Positions 53,847 to 64,000 of a stretch of DNA of 64,000 bases are shown here, piece after piece (position 1 is the first letter of the stretch; the number at the start of each line of letters is the position of its first letter). The stretch is from Lepas anatifera (lineage: Eukaryota; Arthropoda; Thecostraca; Lepadidae). The position numbers and the translations under genes are program-made. The notes beneath the pieces are model-generated. The model was given only the letters and a program-made list of their open reading frames with translations, did no database searches and was not told the origin of the DNA. The stretch spans positions 1,488,001 through 1,552,000 of the forward strand of contig JAOTON010001597.1 in NCBI GenBank assembly GCA_034440635.1, given 5' to 3'.

Positions 53847-54255
53847 TGGCTCCCCAATTTTTGCAACAAAAAATTATATTCTGCGATGCACAACAGAAGA
53901 CAAAACCTCTATTCTGGCTCCCTCGACGGGGAATTTTACCCAGGTTTCGCTCCCACAAAAGGCTGACCCTATACACACGACGCTGAGGTGTGCGCCCCTA
54001 CTTACACCCGTACGTTAGATCACAGCTCACTCGTCCAAAAGTTGATGGCTCGCGCCCTTGAGCGTGAAATTGATGCGCCACATCTTCAAGCGCTTGATGA
54101 CGCACAGCTTTACTGGATGTTCATAGAAGTCAGGCATCGATCGCCTTACTTACACTTACACTTCAGTGTCCTTTAATTTTTTTGTTTTGCTTTATATATG
54201 ACACACATTTCAAACCTCCGCCTTCGAGGCCCCTTAAGCCGTACCGACTAATAGT

Positions 54256-56307
54256 TCAGTCACGCTTGACCTCGTGGTCATCACTATCCTTGACCAGCAG
54301 TATGAGCCGATGTATTGGACGATCGTACTCAGAATACCGTATCCGGACACGCACTTTTCTTACAAGTCCATCTTCACCCGGGTACGTCTGTGTGACGCGA
54401 CCGATGGGCCATCGGCCCCTGGGAGCATCGTCGTCGACGACGATCACGATGTCTCCGACCAGCAGATTTGGCATTTTCTGCTGCCACTTCCTCCTTTCCT
54501 GAAGCGTTGGAAGAAATTCTCGTCTCCAACGGGTCCAGAACATGTTGGCCAGGTGTTGCACCCTTCTCCAGCGTCGACTCACGTAGAGGTCCTCGGTGCA
54601 GAACCGCCCAGGTAAGGGACAAACTACCTTCGACTTAAGAGTTAGAATCTGATGAGGTGTTAGAGGCTCTACGGTGTTAGTGTCAGACATACTGGAATAA
54701 GTCAGAGGGCGGCTATTAACTATTGCCTCAGCTTCAGCAAATAACGTTCGCAGAAGCTCATCGTCCAGATTTTGTCCGTTCGAGTCCAAGAGACTAGCGA
54801 GAGCCGATCTTGCTGTCCTTATTTGGCGTTCCCACACGCCGCCCATATGACTCGCCTGTGGGACATTGAAGGCGAACTGAACCCAGTCACAGTCGTTCTT
54901 GTTCAATTCATGCTTGATCTTGTCATGCTCCTCTTCCTTTAAAGCATTCTCCAACGTTCTCTTGCCACCGATGAAGTTGGTACCGTTGTCACAGTAGATC
55001 TGGCGAATGGGCCCTCTTCGGCAGGTGAAACGGCGGTAGGCGTTAATAAACGCGTCAGCAGTCATCGAGTTCAGAGTTTCCAGATGTTCGGCGCGCGAGG
55101 CCAAGCAGGTGAAAATAAGGCCCCACCTTTTCAGCTCACTGCGACGCTCACGCACGTAAAACGGACCAAATGCATCCACGCCGCAGAACGTAAAGGGGTC
55201 GGCACTCTCTTCAAAGCGCGCCGAAGGAAGATCAGACATTTTCTGAACGCATGGCGTTCCACGTAGACGGATGCACTGAGTACAGCTCAGGATGCACCTT
55301 GACACAGCTGACCTCCCCTGCAGAATCCAAAATCCACGTTGCCTCACTTCACTCAGCGTTATCTCTCTTCCCCCATGCTCTACCTTATTGTGGATGTCTT
55401 CAACTACCAATTTGGTAACATGGTGATGATTTGGTAGAATCACTGGATGCGCTACTTCTCTTGGCACATCAGCCCTCCGCAGGCGTCCTCCAACTCGGAT
55501 CAAACCGTCATTAGAAAGAAAAGGGTCTAGTCGACGAAGCTGACTTTTCCCCTTCACACACTGCTTCTCAGAAACATTATTCAAAGACTGGCTCTGATCC
55601 TTCAGTGTCTTCACATCTTCCTTGAAGCCTTCTTCTTGCACTGCACGCAAGATTTCCGCCTCTGCTTCCGTTATATCTCGTACTTCCAACGAGCTGAAAT
55701 GTGAAGAACCAGTCCTCCTTGATGCGAATGGTGGTTTCTCTTTGTTCAGTCTGCTCTTCACACGAGCGAGGAGTATCCTTCTGTGGCGCAGAATCAATGC
55801 TACCGCTCTTTTTGCCCTGAACCAGCTAGAAAAGTATAGCAGTCTCTCAGGCAGGGACGCATACGATCGGACAGATTCGGGCTTTTGTACGGTTGCCGTG
55901 GCAAACACTGCCGACTTTTTCACTTCTGGATCGTCTTCTGATATGTCCAGTTGCGTCACTTCACCTGGGAGATCCCCAGAATCCGTTAGAAAGGAAGGAC
56001 CTCGCCACCACAAACTGCTGCGGTTCAACTCCTCTAGGTTTGCACCCCTCGAGGCGAGATCAGCTGGATTATTCTCGGACGTAACGTGTCGCCACTGGTC
56101 TGGACTGGTCGCCTGTCGGATCTGTTGGATACGATTTGATACAAAAACATGAAACTTCCTCGATTCATTACGAATGTAACCGAGAACAACCTGGCTATCA
56201 GTCCAGAATACCTCTTTCAGTCCATCTATTCCCAACTCCTTCCTGAGGAAGCAGCTGCCCTTCACGGCAGCTACTGCAGCCGTTAGCTCCAGTCTGGGCA
56301 CTGTCAT
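54256..56307 (-). pseudogene. BEL/Pao RNase H and integrase
   Basis: 683 codons in the frame of the upstream segment. RNase H: PRLELTAAVAAVKG, VFWTDSQVVLGYI and NPADLASRG. Integrase: an HHCC-type zinc-binding segment (IHNKVEHGGREITLSE, CILSCTQCIRLRGTPC), then the DDE core with VDAFGPFYV, IYCDNGTNFIGGKRTLENAL and HMGGVWERQIRTARSAL. A C-terminal DUF5641-like segment reads LLVGDIVIVVDDDAPRGRWP. The integrase catalytic residues look present. Confidence 0.93.
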
Positions 56308-56310
56308 CGG

Positions 56311-59300
56311 TCACTTCGGAGTTACCCTGGCCTTACTCATGACAAGCGACGACGTAATATCGCCATCCTCAGCAATAGCCCTCAGGTAGCTGCAGTAACC
56401 ATATCCGCTCAGGCTGGCATCACAGAAGTGATGCAGCTCGTACAACCTTACGGGTCCAGACCTGAGAGGAGAATAACACCTGGGTACACTTATCCTGGGT
56501 AAGTAAAGCAGGTCTGACTTCCACGTATCCCACTGCAAGGCAGTTCCTTCTGGCACAGGATCGTCCCATCCACAGCCATCACAGCAGAGCTGTTTGATGA
56601 TGCACTTGCCTTGAAGCACAAATGGCGAAATAAATCCGAGAGGATCGTGCAGAGAGGCTACAACTGACAGGATTCCCCTCCGGGTGGGCGGCCGGTCAGC
56701 TATATCCAGATCAAAACCCAGGGTGTCGTTCCTGACGTTCCACCTGATGCCCAGCGCGTGCTCTAGCAATGATTGCTCTGGGGCCACTTGGACATCCCGC
56801 TGGCTGCGGGCGCGGTACTGAGCTGGCAACTGAGCCAGCACATCAGCTTCGTTTGACACAAACTTATGCAACTTAAAGCCACCACTGGCACACAAATCAA
56901 TGGTTGAAGTTGCCAGCTCTACAGCAGACACTACGTCAGGTGTGGATGTAATCCCTTCATCCACATAGAAGTCCCGCCTGACAAATTCTGCCGCCTTCAC
57001 ACCATAGATGTCCTCAAATCTGTTGGCCGTCTCATTTAGAGCATACATGGCACATGCAGGTGACGACGTTGCTCCAAACAGATGAGTAGTCATGCGGTAT
57101 TCCCTTGGCGCACCTGTGACATCACCGTTCTCCCACCACAAGAAACGCAGCAGGTTCCTGTGCTCGATGTTAACTCCTACCTGATTAAACATGCCTTCGA
57201 CATCACAGCTCAATCCAACCTTCTCCTTTCTAAAACGCACCAACACGCCTGCGAGGTTGTTGACACAGTTGTTCCCTTGCATGAGCTGCGAGTTGAGTGA
57301 CACTCCTCTATACTCACAGCTGCAATCGAACACCACGCGAAGCTTGCCCTTCTTTGGGTGATAGACACCATGATGGGGAACGTACCATATCTTGCCTTCC
57401 TCTTCTTCTTCATGTGGAACAGCTTCTGCATATCCCCTTTCAAACATCTCTTCCATGAAGGCCTCATATTCGGCACGAAACTTAGAGTCTCTCACCAGGC
57501 GCTTCTTGAGGCCACTGAGCATCTTAACGGCTGCTTCTCTGTTGTTTGGAAACTGGCTCGAGGAATCCCTCAGAGGCAGTGGCATCTCGAAATGATTATC
57601 ATCTCGCTGATGTATTCCACTCTTCATAGTGTCCAGAAAGCGCATGTCCTCCTGAGACCGTCTTTCATCTGCGCTGGTATCCCGGAAGTCAGTCTCGAAC
57701 AGGTGAATCAGTTGAGCCGGACTAACTTCTTGGGTCTGAGCCCTGAACGCGAAGTGGCATGATGTCTTCGAATCCTCTGGTGCCTTTCCCTCCACCGGGC
57801 CAACAACGCTCCATCCCAAGGCAGTTTTTACTGCCCAAGGTTCGTTGTCCTCTCCAGTAACCAGCTCGACGGGCTTAACAGCCTTTGTGCAGTTGACACC
57901 GATGAGGATTCCGATCTCCGCGTCGCTGTAATATGGAGGAAGCGCCTCCGCCACATCCTTCAGGTGGCTCCACTTTTCCACCATCTCCTTCCTCGGTATC
58001 AGGCTGCGCTCTGCGGGTATGCTGGAAAGCGCATATGTGCTAGGCAGACGGATCTCTTCGGATCCATCCATAGGTCGCACGATCAGGCTACCCACAGCAC
58101 AGCTCTCCACGACCGTTTTTCCTGACATTGTGCTGAGCTGGAGGTAGGTGGGCTCTCCACCTGCTTGTACCTGTTGACGCACGGACTCCGAGATGAAGCA
58201 CGCATCCGACTGTAGATCCAGAAGTGCGTAAGTCACCTGCTCATGTTCCGGATGACTTTCATGATGCAATCGCACAGGCATCACCATTGAATGAGCGCAG
58301 CTGCTCTCACCACTTGCCGCCACCTGCAGTGAGGTAGCCATTGTCTGTGTCGATTCAGTTTTACAGGCCACCTTAGAAGTCTTGACCTCAGAATACTGCA
58401 ATCTATCATCGTGAAGAACAGTTGGGTGAAAGCTTCTGCACTTCTCACAGCGTTTCTTTCTCTTGCAGAGCCGCCAAACATGACCAGGCTTCAGGCAGCC
58501 CCGACACAAGCTGTACTTCCGTACCACGTCTTGTCTTCCAATGATGTCCAGTTTGAGGAACTTATCACAGAGCTCCAGTGCGTGATTGCACCCACATAAC
58601 TTGCAATTCGCAGGACGATATTCTGATTCCGCCCCACGAAAGTTCACTGATGCGCTCTTAGCATCATGTGCTGAAGCATCTGCGGCAGCTAAAAACGTCC
58701 TTGCCTTGTTCGGTGGTGGCATTCTCCTTGGAGAGCGCTCTGGCTTATGACAAGGCTCGGTGCGCTGAAGACTGATGGGTCCGCTCGCAACTCTGGCCTC
58801 CTTCTTCAGGAAGGACACAAAGACACTCAGGGGCGGGTAGCACCCAGCTGATCCCTCAAGCTGTTCATGCAGACACGCATCCACGACACGCTCCCACCGA
58901 TTGACGATATGCCTTGGAAGAATATGCAACATCTTCATGTTCTCCTCAGGATCATTAAGAGTTTCCAGACCCTTTACAGAATGTGATGCAGTTTCACAGC
59001 TATCCAAAAAATCAGCAAGCTGCTGAAGAGCCTTCCCGTCTCCCGGTTTATTTGGGGGCCACGTGCGAATCCTCTTCTTGTAAGCAGCTGCAGTCAGAAA
59101 GTCGTTTCCATAGCGCTCCTGCAACTTGGCTTTAGCCTTCGTGTAGGCGTCCTCAGATCGCAGGTGTAAAAAACCTTGAATGGAGTTGCGAGCCTCACCA
59201 GCAGTGAACTGAGCCAGAAAATGAAGGCGTTCCATTGGTGATGACGTCTGTGCTTCTATGTACGACTCGAATGCCTTCATCCAAAGATGGAAGTCTTCCA

Positions 59301-60096
59301 CATTGCCCCTGAAGACTTCAGGAGCAAGACATGGAAGGCGATTTCTTCTCACCTGCTCAGACAACAGCTCAGTCATAGCTGAGAGGAGACCTTGATTGGC
59401 TTCTTCACACGTAGCGTGACCATCATCCCTTTTAACAGCAGCAGGCTCCGTTCCAGCAGGAGTGAGCTCTGATTGTGCGTTACTGGCGAGCAGGCAGTTG
59501 CTCTCTACATTCACTGAAGTCAGCGGTGCTGCCTTAGCTTCACGTGCGACGTCTCCGGCGGACATCTCCGATTTGTTTGCAGTCTCATCTGGTTTGATGT
59601 TGGAGGTCAGCTGAGTTCTTGCTTCAGGATGTGCAGCCATCTCAGCAGCGTCCCGTTCCACAGCAGAAGTCTCATCAGTATCGAGCTCCCTCTCAAACTT
59701 CTCTACCACTTGAGCTCGAAGACGATGGACCTCCAACTCCGTATGCAGTACCAGCTCCTCCTCCTTCCACTCGAGTTCCTTTCGCTGCATTTCCAGCTCT
59801 TTCTTCTTTTGTAACATCGCCAGCTTGGCAGTTACTTCTGCTCGTCTATGCTCATCTTGAGCACGCATTAACATCAGGCCGGACCTCACAGACCTGGAAG
59901 AGCCGGACGCGATAGAATGTCCCGCAATGGACGGATCTCTTGCTCTGGTCACATTCAATGTCTTCTGACGATCTTCTATGTGGGTTTTCATTTCATTCAG
60001 ACTCTGCATCAGCCTAGCGTGCTCCTCTGTGTGCTGATTTGCTTCTTCTGGCAGAAGAAGACATCGTAGCTCTTGTTCTGTTTGCACTAGAACCAC
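56311..60096 (-). pseudogene. BEL/Pao gag, protease and reverse transcriptase
   Basis: 1,261 codons. Residues about 1-140 form a charged coiled coil. A gag-like DUF1759 region lies at about 255-400 (FRGNVEDFHLWMKAFESYI). Zinc knuckles at about 495-570 include CKLCGCNHALELC and CRGCLKPGHVWRLC. A DUF1758 aspartic-protease-like segment reads YALLDLQSDACFISE. RT follows with RVVFDCSCEYRGVSLNSQL, GLSCDVEGMFNQV, LFGATSSPACAMYALN and RDFYVDEGITS. The usual YVDD is YVDE here. Ends ARVTPK at a TGA (56311-56313). The RNase H part follows in the same frame. Confidence 0.92.
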
Positions 60097-60111
60097 ATAT
60101 GCGTGAATCCA

Positions 60112-60366
60112 CTAATTCAGCATTTCTTCAGTTGCACACGGTATCACCTTGTGAGAAGACCCTTCTTCTCCCAGGATTTCTGATGACCTTTTCTTGATAT
60201 CTTGAACCTGTTTCTTGTAGTTTTTGCTCTTTATCTCCAGCTGGTACTCGCGGCCAGACTCTGTAGGTCGCAGGGTTCTTCCCGATCTCGACCTGACACT
60301 GCTCCCATCCTGCACCTGACTCAGTGGTTCCATTTCCAGCTGACCTGTCCCACTCTGTCTCTCCAT
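60112..60366 (-). pseudogene. N-terminal gag segment of the BEL/Pao polyprotein
   Basis: Starts MERQSGTGQLEMEPL, continues with a Lys/Arg-rich segment and stops at a TAG (60112-60114). The main frame continues in the same register after the stop (first ATG at 60096). Either this is a nonsense mutation or translation starts at 60096. Confidence 0.7.
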
Positions 60367-60619
60367 TGTAACACCTGGGTTATTTAGATATGGAATTCAC
60401 ATAGGACACAGGACAGACTAAATACAGGATGACAGATTACTATGGTTGACTGAAAACTACATACCTATTACGCCATCTCTAATGGTGTTTAGCTCACAAT
60501 ATGTCTGTGGCTTCTTGCTGGAATACGAAGGAACAAAGGACGTGGACTGGTTTCACCCTTATCTAAGTGTGTATGGTGAAACTCTACATGATCACCTGAC
60601 GACTTGTTAGGATTTTTAC

Positions 60620-61270
60620 TGTTCTCGCCTCCGGCTACATGGGTTAGTTGTCGAAAAATACACTACTGGGCACTTTGGTTCTATATTTCCCAGAAGTGAT
60701 GTCTCGCAATGACCGCCGAAAGCCACGTGACGTAAAAACTGGCGGAACGGAAAACAACAATTAGACAAACATCACCTCACGAAAGAATCACACCATAAAC
60801 ACAAACATGTACACTCTCATTGAACACTCACAATCTAACCAAAATGACTCACAAAAGATAGACTCTGACTCACGACAGATAGACTCTAACTCACGACAGC
60901 TAACTCTGACTTGTACTAAAAATGACTAGAACACATACGACAATTTACTGAACATTAGTACGAACTTCAAGGCAATCTGTAGGTAAGCCAAATGACATTG
61001 AGTCAGGGCGAATGATAACGTACTCCGTGCTCTGTCATGCAGGTGCTCTGGAAATCTCAGTTGATATTTAATCAAACGAACAAACTTGCTCCTTTGTAAC
61101 TACGCCTCCATTCAAAAGCCTTAGCATGAGGCAACAAGTGAGGCCATTAACGCCCTTTCTACACCTTACATTGACCTGCAAAGGAAGAGGCACATAATCA
61201 AACAACCTTGAACAGATCACACATATTAATACTTCCCTCAATCGAAACCGGCGTTATAACGGCGGTAACA
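60620..61270 (-). repeat. 5' LTR of the BEL/Pao element
   Basis: 651 bp, TGTT...AACA ends, upstream of the minus-strand coding region. It should contain promoter and polyadenylation signals, but none was assigned with confidence. Confidence 0.95.
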
Positions 61271-61275
61271 CTAAC

Positions 61276-61785
61276 AAAGATACAGCCCTTTAACTGAGAG
61301 GTGGCAAATGTGACGCCTAATTAGGCTGCACCTGTGACAGCACTCTTTCATGCAGGTGCCATGGTAATGCTGTGTTTTCTAAGGCTTTTTGAGTTAAAAG
61401 TAGTATCTGCTTCAAGGGAAATGGGCCTATTTACTAGATTTGATACTTTATTCGTTTATTCAGGAAGCTTTATCAATGATTCATACCCATTATAGTCCCA
61501 AATGATGGCTGTATTAAGTAAGTGGTGCACTGGCAATGGTAATGATTATTTGAGCTTTAGGGCACTGTGACTGCAGAGGCTATACATGCCTGTAGTATAA
61601 GTACCCTGAGTTAGTTTATTCTTTATGCATATCTTACAATAAGAAATGTTTCCAAAGATCCGTTGAATGGTATTTAAGATATACAAGACTTTATGAGGCA
61701 TGCTAGTTACCTTTAACGCCTGTTCTCTCATCTGACTCATTTCTGGCTATCTCTAACATTATGTTTGATCTTAGAATGCTATACA
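61276..61785. other. Unassigned sequence right of the BEL/Pao element
   Basis: AT-rich, with no recognisable gene or repeat boundary apart from the CTAAC duplication at its left edge. Confidence 0.4.
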
Positions 61786-61789
61786 GGGC

Positions 61790-62560
61790 AAGCTGTCACA
61801 CTGTACCAGTTAGCAGAGTATGACAGCAGGCCACACAATGTGCACCAGCCATCTAAAATTCTTGCAAAGATTTGCACTGACAGCCACCTAAAATGTATAC
61901 TAACTTGCAATATCTAGGGAGAAAACTATACCCATCCCTCCCTATACATACCTTACCCGCTGGTATGCAAAACTTTCATGAGCTTAGCTCGCAGTAAATC
62001 TGGCACACTTATATCTGTACATATATTTCCACGCATACACATGGGCGACATACATTGCGATTGTCGTGTGTGTTTCATGTGTATGAAAAAGATACAGGGA
62101 AGTAAAAGACGAAAGGTAAGTAGCTCATCTTGTAAGGCCTTTGGTAGCTGCAGGTATTTTTAAGCTTCAATGCACCCTGTGTTGGTATTATGGTAGTAGG
62201 CAGATCACATCTCCCGGTTGAAACCCTTGTAAAAAAAAAACAAAATGGGGTCAGGGGGAAAAATAAAGAAAAAAGTAAAATAAATTCATGAGTTAGTGAT
62301 AGACACAACATAACCAGCATCATCCAGCCCGGACAACTTTGAGCGGCTGCACCACTCCAAATCTGGAAAAATTGGTTGCAATTACTTTGTAGTTGCTTAT
62401 TTTTAGTCTGCTTTTCCTCCTTTCACATGATTTGTGATTTTGCAGTATAGCCTCCGTGCACCAGTCTCATAAATTTGCACCAGAGTAGTAAATTTCACAC
62501 TACTGGCTCCTGTCTCGATGGGCACTCACACAGATGATATTGTGTCGAAAATGTCATTGA
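61790..62560 (-). repeat. Third, diverged fragment of the THAP transposon family
   Basis: 61800-61960 matches the THAP element around 52015-52170 (GCACCAGCCATCTAAAATTC is exact). 62440-62560 matches the region around 52270-52380 (minus CATTTTCGACGAGATCTT-like and GAGACAGGACCGAG-like words). About 480 bp of unrelated sequence lies between, against about 110 bp in copy 2, so this copy has an insertion. The THAP exon and termini are missing. Confidence 0.65.
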
Positions 62561-63165
62561 ATCCATACATATATTTGCGAAGATGTACACCATAAATAGA
62601 TGGGGTACGACGAAGGAAACTCTAAAACGATCACAGGATAAGCTCGTAGGCACTAAAACTAACGTGGTTAAGAATCGAGCGAGACTCCAGGAACCGCATG
62701 ATAAAACAATCTCAGATGCCAGCGCCCCGCCGGCCAGGCCGGGTCACGTAGCCATATGGTGGCGCCACCACTCCACGGGGAGGCACCCCCAAGCCGACGC
62801 AGGACGCGCCCACGCAGCCACACAGTGGCGCCACCACTCCACTGTGGGGGCGCCACCAGCACGTAAATGCAAGATCCGTCCCCCAGAGAGCCGCGCCCGG
62901 CTGGAGCAAGCGGCCGCCCCGCAGGTGGCAAAGTCGAGAGGTCCCGGGAGCCAATCGCCAGTGCCACCACCGGGACGGCCGCCGCTCGAGCCGGGCGCAG
63001 AAGGAACCGGATCCCGAACATGTCAAACAGAATGATGAACCCAACCTGGTAATCTCGCGCGACAAAAACCCAGCCCGGCACACCGATCCCCACTCAAAGG
63101 CCGCAGCACCCACCACGGCAGGCCCCGGCCGCGACACGACAACGGCAATACAAGGCAGCATCAGT
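62561..63165 (-). repeat. Dispersed GC-rich repeat, copy B
   Basis: The minus strand at about 62885-63000 matches the plus strand at about 26455-26560. The minus sequence then carries repeated GTGGTGGCGCCAC-type words (62765-62860). Frames through it are not supported. Confidence 0.6.
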
Positions 63166-64000
63166 CAGCTCGGACCCCCGGTCGGTCCCCGCAGGTAGCA
63201 ACTAACATTTAGATAGAGGTAACCCATCATAAGCCAAATCAGAAGTTATACAGGCGGTCTCACAACATAGTTATACATATGAAGTTTTTAGCCTGGCTTG
63301 GGCGCCAACGATGAGGTTAAACATCGATACATTAATGACATCGCACTTAATGTTAACAGATTGCATCCGGGCAGCAACAGGCGGATAAGAGTTTAGAGTG
63401 GCACACAAGATACATAGGTACAACAGCTGTGACGGGAGGGAGAACTGCAAAAGCAGAAAGCGAGAGCTTACTTGCAGCAAATTTACCAGAACAATGTCGA
63501 GGTAAGAATTCGAAATAGCTCAATGTTCGGCAAGTATAAGCATAAGCACAGCGTTTCCATACCAGTTAACCATACCAACTACCAGCTTAATCAGGGATTG
63601 GAAGTCGATACAATATCATCAACAATGATTGAGCAATGGGGCGCCCATGACGTGTGCACATTGAACCTATCACATAGGTGGCGCCACGGTTCGATCATCA
63701 CGTTGGGAACAACGACGGTGGCGACATCACCCGACAGCGAGTCAACACCTGCCGATGTCAGTATATTCCCGCTGACACTGGTCAAACACCACATTCGTGT
63801 CACTCAGGGGGTCTCCACAGCGGAGAGTCCGTCTTTTGTGTAGAATTACGGGAACTAATTACAATCAGATGACTGGACTGGAACTCATCTCATCTCAACT
63901 CATCAAGTGGCTTGAGCAAAGCAAGCCACCACACTCAGTACCCGTCACAGCGCCATCCTCTTCTACAGCACCGCGCTGCGTGTGCGGTAGAGAGTTATCT
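63166..64000. other. Right flank, no gene recognised
   Basis: No domain-bearing frame. One more GTGGCGCCAC word occurs near 63680. Confidence 0.4.

Larger units (their letters stand above)
53192..61275 (-). mobile_element. Structurally complete BEL/Pao LTR retrotransposon
   Basis: The element spans 53197-61270 (8,074 bp) with two nearly identical LTRs and a 5-bp target duplication CTAAC (53192-53196 and 61271-61275). Its coding region is on the minus strand. Gag, protease, RT, RNase H and integrase follow in the BEL/Pao order. A purine stretch (minus TTGGGGAGCCA, plus 53847-53857) next to the 3' LTR is a likely polypurine tract. A primer-binding site could not be recognised. High LTR identity suggests recent insertion, although the polyprotein frame has two stop codons. 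Confidence 0.95.

Overview
This is a eukaryotic, almost certainly invertebrate and probably arthropod, genomic window. Most of it is repeats and mobile elements around one intact, spliced host gene. The basis is spliced exons with GT-AG borders, non-LTR retrotransposons of the I and CR1/L2-like types, a BEL/Pao LTR element, hAT-type and TTAA-type DNA transposons, a THAP-domain transposon family and short TTAGG-like tracts. The species cannot be named from the sequence.

The host gene lies on the minus strand (17754 to 3495). It encodes a mitochondrial class I peptide chain release factor of the MTRF1L (mtRF1a) type. I assembled seven exons with consistent reading phases: 17638-17754, 16728-16911, 16349-16482, 14793-14915, 12196-12544, 10644-10780 and 3495-3704. 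They give a 417-residue protein with an Arg-rich N-terminus, a coiled-coil domain, the AGVGGQEA motif, a PRT stop-codon-reading tripeptide and the catalytic GGQ. About 10.8 kb of the 13.0 kb of intron is minisatellite. Most arrays sit flush against an exon border, and their repeat unit is built from the splice junction itself. This is the most unusual thing in the window. The very long open frames in these arrays, on both strands, are by-products of repeat periodicity and are not genes.

Layout: 1-3190, low-information sequence with a 32-bp minisatellite and a nested foldback. 3191-17754, the MTRF1L gene and its junction minisatellites. 18.4-19.9 kb, a roughly 385-bp tandem repeat. 20.7-20.9 kb, a near-perfect 205-nt palindrome. 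22.9-26.1 kb, two 5'-truncated non-LTR elements. 26.77-33.7 kb, a long but decayed I-type element (gag, endonuclease, RT, RNase H, zinc finger) split by a 1,240-bp TTAA-flanked transposon. 36.77-39.14 kb, a non-autonomous hAT element with an 8-bp target duplication. 39.4-43.2 kb and 47.7-49.0 kb, CR1/L2-like elements with damaged RT active sites. 44.85-46.48 kb and 51.25-52.87 kb, two copies of a THAP-domain transposon in opposite orientation. 49.0-51.2 kb, diverged tandem repeats followed by the 3' end of another non-LTR element. 53.2-61.27 kb, a structurally complete BEL/Pao element with both LTRs and a CTAAC target duplication. 61.3-64 kb, repeat fragments.

The mobile elements do not form a pathway with the host gene. 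The only clear functional unit is the release factor, which would end translation at UAA/UAG in mitochondria. Its pre-mRNA must be spliced through more than a hundred copies of splice-site-like sequence.
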